Under the pieces are notes generated by a model. That model was not told the DNA's origin and did not search any database. It saw nothing but the letters and a program-made list of their open reading frames with translations. Positions 13,079-23,888 of a DNA stretch of 36,976 bases are shown here, piece after piece. Each line of letters begins with the position of its first letter. The stretch's first letter is position 1. A program made the translations under genes and the position numbers. Source of the DNA: Lingula anatina (Eukaryota; Brachiopoda; Lingulata; Lingulida; Lingulidae). The DNA lies in assembly GCF_001039355.2 (NCBI RefSeq), contig NW_019774081.1, forward strand, positions 287,269 through 324,244, read 5' to 3'.

Positions 13079-13423
13079 TTAAAGGGATAATAACTCTTCG
13101 TATGAAATCTGTATTTCTCAATAAAAACATTGTGAGTGACTCATAAAAATATAATATATTCTGTTTTCCCACAAAAACGGCTGTTATACCTATTATTCTG
13201 ATATCTGAGCTTGTCTTTAGACCACGTGACCTCCATTGATGGCTATACTATGTTAAAATCTCTTAAGAGATTTTAACAAAAAACCAAACTTTTTAGAAAA
13301 AAACCAGGGACTAACTTTGAATGTAAAAATGGATTCATTAACCATTGGTAAGTATGGGAAAATTGTTGTTTACTCCAGGAAAATTCATTTTTTGGCCAAA
13401 ACGAAGAGTTATTATCACTTTAA
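13079..13423. mobile_element. TTAA-flanked MITE (piggyBac-like)
   Basis: A 337-bp element (13083-13419) flanked on both sides by TTAA. Its terminal inverted repeats are AGGGATAATAACTCTTCG (13083-13100) and the mirror of AGTGATAATAACTCTTCG (13402-13419), 17 of 18 identical. The second copy of the surrounding region, at 14145-14910, has a single TTAA (14187-14190) and lacks the element, so both filled and empty sites are present. TTAA duplication is the signature of piggyBac-type transposition. It has no coding capacity, so it is non-autonomous. A perfect 26-bp palindrome (13252-13277) sits at its centre. Confidence 0.85.
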
Positions 13424-14910
13424 GCAACTAACTGACATTGAGGTCTCAACCTGCTGGTCAGATACTAACGATAGTTTCAGTATCAGAGTTATACTTTGTT
13501 CTCATTCTAATTCTACTGGATGATTCAAAACATGCACTTAAAAGGGACAGAGATGTTTAGTAACCAGACTGTTTCACTAAGTAAAGTAGACAGAAATATT
13601 AAAGCAACTGTTCAATTCCTATCTAAACACTAACAATGCTCGACAAGCATTTCCTGAAATTCCAGAAATCTGACTCAGTAACAAATGTCATACAGTCACA
13701 TAAATTATATAAAAACTAAATCAGCCATTCCATGATATTTTTCTGAACAAAAGTGAGAATGTTTCACTGAAGTAAAAACATCTTCCTGTCAGTTTGACAG
13801 TTCCTATTTATCATATTGAAATCTTTCCTCGGTCCAACATTATTTGAAAATAAAATTTGTTTTTGTTTTTTATCTTAAGGTGCCCAGTGTAATATTTTTC
13901 AGCAAAAACTCACGCTTAACAAATTTTCCTGGGATAAATGCTATCTTTCTCCTACTTCCCATAATTTTGTAACAACCTGGAAAATTTAAAAGTCCTAAAG
14001 CATAAGGTTGGTTTGTCAAAGTCTGCCATTCAGGGTTGGGTGCAATTCAAAACTGTGTCAAAAATGTTGTCAGGTGGCTAGGTCCATCAGGAGATAATAA
14101 ACTATATTATTTTTGGAAACACTGATTCATGGTATTTATCTGANACAAAGATGAGAACTATGTATAACTCTGATACTGAAACTTACTTAAGCAACTAACT
14201 GACATTGAGGTCTCAACCTGCTGGTCAGATACTAACGATAGTTTCAGTATCAGAGTTATACTTTGTTCTCATTCTAATTCTACTGGATGATTCAAAACAT
14301 GCACTTAAAAGGGACAGAGATGTTTAGTAACCAGACTGTTTCACTAAGTAAAGTAGACAGAAATATTAAAGCAACTGTTCAATTCCTATCTAAACACTAA
14401 CAATGCTCGACAAGCATTTCCTGAAATTCCAGAAATCTGACTCAGTAACAAATGTCATACAGTCACACAAATTATATAAAAACTAAATCAGCCATTCCAT
14501 GATATTTTTCTGAACAAAAGTGAGAATGTTTCACTGAAGTAAAAACATCTTCCTGTCAGTTTGACAGTTCCTATTTATCATATTGAAATCTTTCATCGGT
14601 CCAACATTATTTGAAAATAAAATTTGTTTTTGTTTTTTATCTTAAGGTGCCCAGTGTAATATTTTTCAGCAAAAACTCACGCTTAACAAATTTTCCTGGG
14701 ATAAATGCTATCTTTCTCCTACTTGCCATAATTTTGTAACAACCTGGAAAATTTAAAAGTCCTAAAGCATAAGGTTGGTTTGTCAAAGTCTGCCATTCAG
14801 GGTTGGGTGCAATTCAAAACTGTGTCAAAAATGTTGTCAGGTGGCTAGGTCCATCAGGAGATAATAAACTATATTATTTTTGGAGACACTGATTCATGGT
14901 ATTTATCTGA
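13420..14910. repeat. 724-bp direct duplication (likely two haplotypes)
   Basis: 13420-14143 and 14187-14910 are identical apart from about four substitutions, at a constant offset of 767 bp. The first copy ends exactly at a lone N (14144). The 42 bases after that N repeat 13037-13078 with two differences. The match extends on both sides of the TTAA element, as expected if two alleles of one locus were joined by the assembler. A genuine recent tandem duplication is the alternative. Confidence 0.85.
14145..14275. repeat. Foldback inverted repeat
   Basis: TATAACTCTGATACTGAAAC (14162-14181) is mirrored by GTTTCAGTATCAGAGTTATA about 60 bp later, and the similarity continues outward (GAGAAC mirrored by GTTCTC). 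The same structure is in the first copy (13037-13505), where it is split by the TTAA-flanked MITE. It is probably an older foldback element. Confidence 0.7.
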
Positions 14911-16429
14911 TAAAAAGTTCGAAAAGTATACTGTAACTGTAAACAATTTTATCTTAACCATTTCATGAATGCATACACTTTCATTAACAATATGTAGTAA
15001 AGGCAAATACAAATACAAAAAAATATTACAGTGTGTTTATAGATTACTTCAATAAATACTTCAAACTTCTTCTCTAAAAGAGTGATCATTAATGTTTAAA
15101 CTGCATGATGTATAAAAAAAGTTTCATAGTAAGTAAAAAGGATACAATGACCTGGACTTTACCTGAAATAACAAGAGCACAATACATAATCATTACAATG
15201 TTCATTTCAATAAGAAATATATACTGCACTAAAGAACTGGCTTATTGTCTTTAGGGAGCATCTAGGCTGTTAACACATTTAAATGCAAATAATACTTATC
15301 ACTTATCATTGCATATTTTATGGGTGATTTTTCAGCATTACTAAGTTCTTATAATAATCCATAATGTGCACAATATTTAAAATGCTTGAAACATGTTAAA
15401 TAAGTGCTAAGTAAAGTCTTCCAACTAAAGCGGCAAGCCTGGGTCACAACCGGACGCACAAATTTTGTTTTCACCTTGGATAGGTATATCACAATCCGCT
15501 AGGGGCGCTACAGTAGTAACTATCAAGGGGCAGTGAAGTGTAAAACAGATATCGGCCTGCTGACAGCTCGCCTATGGCACCCCTTTTTTAAATCTCTCTT
15601 TTAGCGCCATGTAAATAAACAAATACAAGCCATTTACTAGATAAGCTGTAAATCAAAGAGTGAATTCCTGTCACGTGATTTTCCGTGTTGCAGTCTTAGA
15701 GAACTTTGATTTGAGGACGTTTTTAAGTTTTGTATCGACAAAATGTTAAAAATTTCAGATAAGTACTGCATGGAAGTTTTTGTAATTTATTCCGTGTAAA
15801 GTTCATGAAATTTGCAGTATTATGCCGAAAAATCATGAAAATTGAACCATGCGAAGTATAGTTTATTTGATGCGCAATATTTATAGTACATGATCTGCAC
15901 AGAAGCCATCCCAGCCATGTGCTTGTGCGGTCGCCAATTTGGGTTTGTTTCTGGGTCATTAGATTAACATACAGCCCTAATTGCCCTAATTGGTCACAAG
16001 CAATTTGAGCTGCAGCTACAGCTGAGTGATCACCGCTGGTCAGTACTGTACAGGTAGTTACAGGTTTTTAGCTGAAGAGTGTGGACACTTTTGGTGAATT
16101 TTTGCAGTTAAAAAACTTCAATATCTTTGTTGCTTGTAGGAATATTTTTAAAAATTCCAAAAGAATTCATCTGTTTTTTGTATTACCTTTCAGAAGATAT
16201 AAGTATAATAATTTTCTGATCAGTTTGAAAAATTTTCTGATATACCTACCTTGGATTTCTTCAAAAGCAGTAATAAATATTCAGTTGCGCACATAAACAA
16301 ACACAAATCTACTAGTGTTTAACACTGTCGCCTCATTTCAAAATACTTGAGCCTAGAAATATTCTGAAAATTTCCTAAAAACAATCAATGATTAAGCACC
16401 ATTGACCAACATAAATTTTGTAGTCTTAC
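14911..16429. other. Probable TMEM216 intron or upstream DNA, nothing recognised
   Basis: AT-rich sequence with some less AT-rich patches around 15420-15560 and 15900-16050. No exon was identified on either strand. The minus-strand frame at 15723-15959 and the plus-strand frame at 16081-16296 show no family resemblance. If 16430-16454 is the TMEM216 first exon, this is intron. Confidence 0.5.
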
Positions 16430-16454
16430 CTCGGTGTTGTGGGTTAGCCGCCAT
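16430..16454 (-). CDS. Candidate TMEM216 first coding exon
   Basis: On the minus strand, AAAATGGCGGCTAACC gives an ATG in a good context followed by MAANPQHR, then a strong donor (CGAG|GTAAGA). Human TMEM216 begins MAPRGKR before LSSTPLEIL, so position, length and basic character fit. However, joining this exon (8 codons plus 1 base) to the exon at 12821 shifts the reading frame. Either a small exon lies between them, perhaps in the gap at 12890-13035, or this exon belongs to something else. Confidence 0.4.
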
Positions 16455-16899
16455 TTTCAAACACACATGCTTCGCACTGTGTCACTATGATTTATAAAAA
16501 TAAATATCACAATTTACAAGAGTTTTATTACAATGGAATAGGGTCAAACTTTTAAAGAAAAAAACTTGACTTCATCTGATTAATTTTTATTGGTATTTAA
16601 AGCAAGTTACTCTCACAAGATCCTTCGATAACTACAACTGCGGGCCTATTGGCCATGTGTACGTCGTCGAATGTTGCCACATCATCAAGTAGTATAACGT
16701 TACATTTTGAATGTTCGTTTCAAATAACTTTTTCTTGGAATTGAATCACATATTTTTTCAATAAAAGTATCTATTTTGATTGTTCGAAGGCAGAGAAGCA
16801 TCTCTCAAGTTGAATATTTGTACGGATATTAATACCGGAACTTGTTGGCCACGTGATCAGTCACTTCCCCTTTCGCCTCCGATCATCAACACAGTGAAG
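16455..16899. promoter_or_regulatory. Probable bidirectional promoter, TMEM216/SND1
   Basis: About 445 bp separates the candidate TMEM216 ATG (minus) from the SND1 ATG (plus). Near SND1 are an ETS-like core ACCGGAA (16834-16840) and an E-box CACGTG (16850-16855), 45-65 bp upstream of the ATG. Both are common in housekeeping promoters. No clear TATA box was identified. Transcription starts cannot be placed from sequence alone, and the shared use depends on the uncertain TMEM216 first exon. Confidence 0.5.
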
Positions 16900-19800
16900 A
16901 TGAGTACCACACCACAACCGGCTGTTCAACGTGGAATTGTAAAACAGGTACACTGATTTTTGAAAAAGAAGTTAAATTTGAGGTAGAATAGTTATAGCTT
17001 TGCTATGTGAAAATTCAGTGGTACTTGTTTTCGTACTTTGTCAAAAACTTGAAGCCGAATTTGTACAATCTGTTGCTCCCCAAAATAGGTCAGGAGTTTT
17101 TGCCCATGTGGCATATTAAATTTTTGAAGTAGAATAACTTTTTGCTCACATTTAAACAAAATTATGTGGTTTTTATTCTCTGTATTTATTGTGTTTATGA
17201 TTAATAGGACTTAAGTGATATGTTCCATTTTCAAAGAGATTGTACATGGATTCATATAGATCCGAAAATTGATCAACATATGATAGACCAGAAATTAGTT
17301 TTCAACACTTGGTTGATTTTTTAAAACTGAATTTAAGTAATGTGTTATCATAAAGCAAATTGAAAGATGAGCTGTTGATGCTACTTATTCGTTTTTTTTT
17401 TCAGTTTATTTAAGTTGGTAGTTGAATATTATCATTATAGATATTGTAATTTGTAGATGGAAATGAATTAAATCTACTCATAAAAGGATCCTTCCTTAAC
17501 TGATTTCCTGTTAATTTCATCTAGATATTTGCTATATGTTTATATTTAGTCAACTTACTATATTTCATTTAGATTCTTTCTGGTGATGCAATTGTCATCA
17601 GAGGACAGCCTAGAGGAGGCCCACCTCCTGAGAGGACCATCTGCCTCTCAAATGTTACAGCACCAAGACTAGCAAGGAGAGCCAACCCAAACTTAGAGGG
17701 CTCTACAGAAACTAAAGATGAGGTGATCACTTTATTTATTTTTGATAATTAATTGTGGTGGCTTGAAAGAAGTATTAGCCTGCTGTCTCAGTTTAATTAG
17801 TTTAAGGACAACACTATAAGAACTCGCCTGGTGCTTAGGCTGTGTTCACATGGAAAATCTATTTTCTAAAAATCTAAAAATCTATTTTCGGTATCTTGTG
17901 ATCATGGTCTGTGCCCTGGATAACCCGCAGCGTGATTACTGGCAGCGCCGAGAATTAATTACAGCTTTGGAAGTAACACAGTTTGTTATTATTTTCAGGC
18001 CTTTGCATGGGAGGCTAGAGAATTTTTGAGAAAGAAGTTAATTGGTAAAGAAGTAGCTTTCACAGTGGAGTATAAAGTCCCAGGCTCTGGCAGAGAGTAT
18101 GGATGTGTTTATCTTGGAAAAGGTAACATAGTGATTTTATTCATGCATATATCTTAAAAAGCATTCAGTGAATAAGCTAACAGATCAGTAGCAAGACATG
18201 CATCTTAGTATTATGTGTATACGTTTTATGCTGCACTAGTGTATTAAATATGAACATATGATAAATTTTTTTTTCAGACACTTCTGCAGAAAATGTCACA
18301 GAAATTCTTGTGGCAGAGGGATTAGTTGAGGTGCGGAGAGGAGGCATTAAAGCTACAGAGTAAGTAGATTTACAAATAATATGCCCTGAATATAAGATGT
18401 TCAGATGTTTTATGCTCACCGGACTAGTTTTGTCATGAAAGGTTTGATTTTCTGTTTCCAAGTAATGAGATTGCATTTTAGAAAAAAAAAACTCCTAACA
18501 TCAAGCGTGCTCATTTTTTATACACTGCACATTTATTTTGCTCTTTCTAATTTTCTGTACTTATCTTTTATCATGTGCAGTGAAAACCAGCAGAAGTTGA
18601 TCCAGCTTGAAGATACAGCCAAGGGGGCCGGTAAGGGTAAATGGGGCCAGTATCAACCAGGAGAGCACATCAGGAATATAACATGGACCATTGAAAACCC
18701 TAGGAACTTTGTTGATTCTCACCATGGAAAACCCGTCAGTGGTAAGGAAATAAAGATGATAAGATAGTGTTCAGTGATAATTGGCCTTTGTTAAGTGTAT
18801 AATTATTTCTGGTTGGGTAGCATAAATACATATTCCAATTAGGGATGATGAGAGGAGTACCTCCTGACTGTCTCTTATCTCCCCCATATTATGTAAGTTT
18901 TATCTTGGTTTCTAGATTTGAAATCTAAGATTTTATCAGCACTGGATAATGACCCTATTGTGACAGTCTGCAAAATTCATACATTGGGGGTTTTACACAT
19001 TCTGTGTCTTAGTGTACTTAACATTCTGTGCACTTGGATATGTTTAATATATCTTTATTCATAAGAAGATTATGCACATTTTATACATGAATCATTTTCT
19101 TATGTTCTTTATACATGCTAATATTTTTCTGTTGTAGCTGTCATAGAACATGTGAGAGATGGGTGCACAGTGCGAGCATTCCTTCTTCCAAACTTTGACT
19201 ATGTGACTGTCATGTTGTCTGGAATTAAGGTATCCTACTATAAATCCATAAAAAGGGATTTTTCCACAGATAATAAAGAAATAAATGTTTTTATTGATGC
19301 TGTAAAAGGGGAATAGGAACAAAAATATATTTTGAATTTTTCTGGTAATGTTCTTTGTAGTTTAAAATACAGTTCCATCAAAAATAATTTCAGGTTCTAC
19401 TTTAAGAAAAAAATATTTACTGAATTTAAGTATATTAATATCTTTTAGTGCCCTATGTTCAAATTGGAAGGGACCACACCAAAACCTGAACCATATGCTG
19501 AAGAGGCCAAATTTTTCACCGAATCTCGACTTCTGCAGAGAGAAGTAGAGATCATCCTGGAAGGAGTGTCTAATAATAACCTTCTTGGATCTGTCCTTCA
19601 TCCAGTAAGTAACATTTTTTATGAAAGTTCATTTCTTTTTTCTCTTTTAAATGTGTTTTGTTGATTGACTGTTTTTGTTGGAATTTCTTTGACATTTTGT
19701 ACAATATTTCTTATGCAAGTGTTTTAAATAATTTTAATTATCAAATTACAACAAATTACAGAAAGGTAATATTGCGGAGCTTCTCTTGCGTGAAGGTTTT

Positions 19801-22800
19801 GCTCGCTGTGTAGACTGGAGCATGGGAAGTGTGTCTCAGGGTGCAGACAAACTCAGAACAGCAGAGAAGTAAGGAGCCTTACTCCTCTTTTTATGTGGAA
19901 TAATTACATTATGCATGTAGTTTTCTTTATTGTTCAAGATATTTAAGTAAGGAAAAAGTACGTTTGAAGAGGATTTCTTTCCTTTTTACAGCTATTTGGC
20001 AGTCAATGTGAAATGCATATCACAGAGAAGCTTTTATGGTTTATCAACTATAACAACAACAACAACTGAAAAAGGTCTATACACATCCAAAGTGATAATT
20101 CTCTTTTACTATGATTAATCTGAACTGTCTCCATCATACAGTACAATATCCTGTTATATTTTTAAAGATTTGCAAAGGAGAAAAGACTTCGCATTTGGAA
20201 AGATTTTACACCAAGTACCCCAACTGTTGAATTGAAGGACAAGAACTTCTCTGGAAAGGTACATATTGTCTGGAAAACCATCCAGATTTTTTCCTTGTAG
20301 ATTGAATACCAAATATATAAAAAGATTTAAGATTTGTGTAGCAACCAAAAGAGTAAACAAGTAATTAAGAGTAACAATTATTAAGTTGTTTTTTTTTATT
20401 TGTTAAAATATAACAAAAACATGCAAAATGTATACATTTCTGCAACTTTTAATGTGTCTAATGTAGAATGTTTTGAGCTCATCATATTAGAAAAATAGTG
20501 CAAGTGAAAATGTTAATGGTAGCAGCAGGTGCTGACATTTTCCATTATCTACACTTATGTTGTTTTCTTTTCAGGTGGTTGAAGTGGTCAATGGTGACTC
20601 TTTGATGGTGAAAATAGGAGAAAACCAGTACAAGAAATGTTTCCTTTCAAGTGTTAGACCACCCAGGTACTGCCTGGCAATTGTATATTTGGCACAAGAC
20701 AGTCAGTAGACAGTTGCTTATGGAAACTTTTCCATTGGGGAGTAAAAGACTTAAGTTGGATTGAGGGAAAATTAAGAAAGAGAAATGAAAGCATTTTAAT
20801 TACTGATTGTTTTTGGTAAAAAAAAGAACTTGTGACAATTTATTTTTGCAGACCTGCACCAATTACCGATGCTGATGAGCCCAAAAAAGATGAGCCCAAA
20901 AAACGATCCAGACCTCTCTATGACATCCCATATATGTTTGAAGCAAGAGAGTTTTTGAGAAAGAAATTGGTTGGAAAGAAGGTATGCATCCACACCAAAG
21001 TTATTATTTCTGTTAATTTTGAGGTTTGATTTATAGTATGATTAAATAATTCAAAACTTATTTTGTGAAGTGTAGAGTTATTTATTTGATCATGGTTAGA
21101 GTTATTTATTTAATCATGGTTTGAAAAATTAACATTAGGGTAAATGTATGTTTAATTTTAAGGTAAATGTCCAGATTGATTACATTCAACCTCCTGCCAA
21201 CAACTTCCCTGAGAAGACATGCTGTACTATCACCATTGGTGGAATGTAAGCATTTTTAATCAAATGTACAATACAAGTAAAAAATAATTTCAATGTGTTA
21301 ATTGTGAATATGAACAATACTTCAGACTTATTTTGATTCACATTCCTGCAAAGGTAATTTTCTCTTCCACTATAAAGGTCTATAAGTTTTGAAGAATGAA
21401 ACAAACAAACAAACAAACAAACAAAAACAGTTTATAACCAGAAAAGAGAATAAATTTACTTTGAAAACATTCTCTCCAGCTATCGGATTTAAATCTATTC
21501 CTTTTTTCCCCAGTAATGTTGCTGAGGCGCTGATCAGCAAAGGTTTAGCCTCAGTTATCAGGTACAGACAGGATGATGACCAGAGGTCTGCCCATTATGA
21601 TGAACTGCTGGCTGCAGAAGCCAGGGCAGAAAAGAAAGGAGTGGGTATCCACAGCAAGAAAGAGCCACCAATTCACAGAGTTGCAGATATATCAGGAGTA
21701 AGTTGAACATCTATAAATCTTCTTTTCAAAACTGGAAAAGTTTATGAAGTAAGTTAGGTAAAAACTATTGCTCATTTTAAGAATTGGAATTTTTAGCTTT
21801 GAAAATGTGAATGTGCTCATATAATTTATATTGTTTATAAAGTGAAGAATTAAAAGTGATTTTCATGGTGCATTTATGCTTAACTGTATAGTTTGTATCA
21901 AAATTGTTCGTGAGACTTTTTATTTGATGTTTGGAATTATACAGGATGTGAATAAGGCCAAGCAGTTCCTGCCATTCTTGCAAAGAGCAGGAAAGTCTGA
22001 GGCCATTGTGGAGTTTGTTGCAAGTGGTTCCAGGCTCAGGTTGTTTATTCCTAGGGAGACTTGCCTCATTACATTCTTGCTTGCAGGTGATGCTTTATTT
22101 TATATTAATGATACTAGACATAAATTTGCTTAAAATATTAACAATAACATGAAATTTTCTTTTAACGCCATTCAAAAATCCAGCCAACCAAGTAACTACT
22201 AACACACACACACACACACACACACAATGCATTTTTCTTTACCTCTCCTAGCATGCAAAACGTGAATATAAATTACCTAAGGGTGATATACAGGAGGTTG
22301 TTTTAGATCAACATTAAAAAGAATGTATCCTTTGACATTCCAGGTATTGATTGTCCCCGTGGCAGTCGCCCAGGTCCCAATAACACCACAGTTCCAGGAG
22401 ACCCATGTGGTGAGGAGGCCATGGTGTTTACTAAGGAAGCTTGTCTGCAAAGAGAGGTGTGTATACTGTCTACAGAAATTATCATTATCCCAAAACATAT
22501 GTCAGTAATTAAAAAAACTAAAAACTGTTCAAAGGATCATATTTCTTTTAGAAGGAAAGTTATGTGGCATAGATCATGATTATGATTTTTCTTACTCATG
22601 CATGTCTTTGAGAAGAATGTGGCAGTCATTTGCTTATCAAAGTACCAATTTTGAGTCAAGTTGTATTTCACTTTGTGCCATGTTTGTGTCAGTTGTGTTC
22701 CTGATTCACCTTTTTTGAAGTTCCCCCAAGGGAAACCTGGTTGTTTACAGGAAGTCTTTTGACGTAATTGTGCATCCAGATAACTTGTCTTTGAAATGCA

Positions 22801-23842
22801 TTGGCATTTGTTTTATCTTAATTGGCTCATTATTCTTGACAGTGTGAAATTTAAACTGTGATTTATCCACAATAGAATGCAATAAGTGAAATTTTGGACT
22901 GAATTAGAATGCATATCATTTTTCCTATTTTGGTTTTTCTTAAAGGTTGAGGTAGAGGTAGAATCCATTGACAAGGGAGGGAACTTCATTGGCTGGATGT
23001 TTGTGGATGGTGTCAATCACTCCATATCACTTGTAGAGGAAGGCCTATCAAAGATGCACTTCACTGCAGAGAGGAGTAACTTCTACAAAGCCTTGTCAAC
23101 AGCTGAGGAAAGGGCAAAGGAGTTGAAGAAAAATGTAATAAGTCCCATTTTATTCACCTGAATTAATGAAGTACATTAAGGAAATTGGACAGATATTAAG
23201 CGATTATTTTGTACAAATTAGAAAAGACTTTCAGATGAAGGTAATTGAATTCCTGTTAAGATTTCATATCATAGCACTTGTTTTGTGAGATAATGGCTAA
23301 AAGGAAATTAAGAGGTGCAAATTGATTAGTTTTACTGTCCATGTTCCGTGTATGCATTCTGACAATTCTTTTGCCGTATATTGTACTGAAAAGATGACCA
23401 TACTTATCTAAGCATGTGTCTGTGTTTTGTACACTAAATATATATATTGATATAAATAACTATTAGGTCTGGGCTAATTTTGTGGAAGAGAAGCCTGTAG
23501 AAGAAATTGATGAAGGTCCTCAGGAGAGAGCTGTCAATCATAAAACAGTTGTGGTCACAGAGGTCAGAGAAGATATGCATTTCTATGCACAGGATGTGGA
23601 AAATGGTGAGTTATTAATACAGAAGGTGTTGAATATTACTCTTATGGGTTATGTTTCTGGTTAGCTACTATCAGTGTGGTAGTTAGTTTCTAAATAAAAA
23701 ATGAGTTACATAGTAAAATATGTAATTTAAGATTTAAGTTTTTGGAAATACACATATACAAAATACAAATTATTTAATTTTTTTTGTTAGTAACAAATTG
23801 AAGTTTTACATGCTGAGGACCTGAGTGAGGCCTTTTTTTTTA

Positions 23843-23888
<46 letters not shown>

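Noticed and set aside
12843-13172. Open frames across the N gap
   Set aside because: Their length comes from undefined bases; no protein can be inferred.
15723-15959. 78-codon minus-strand frame near the shared promoter
   Set aside because: Composition looks random and no domain or start context supports it.
18842-18866. ATGATGA followed by CTGA in SND1 intron 5, like snoRNA boxes C and D
   Set aside because: The boxes are only about 14 bp apart with no terminal stem, too short for a box C/D snoRNA.
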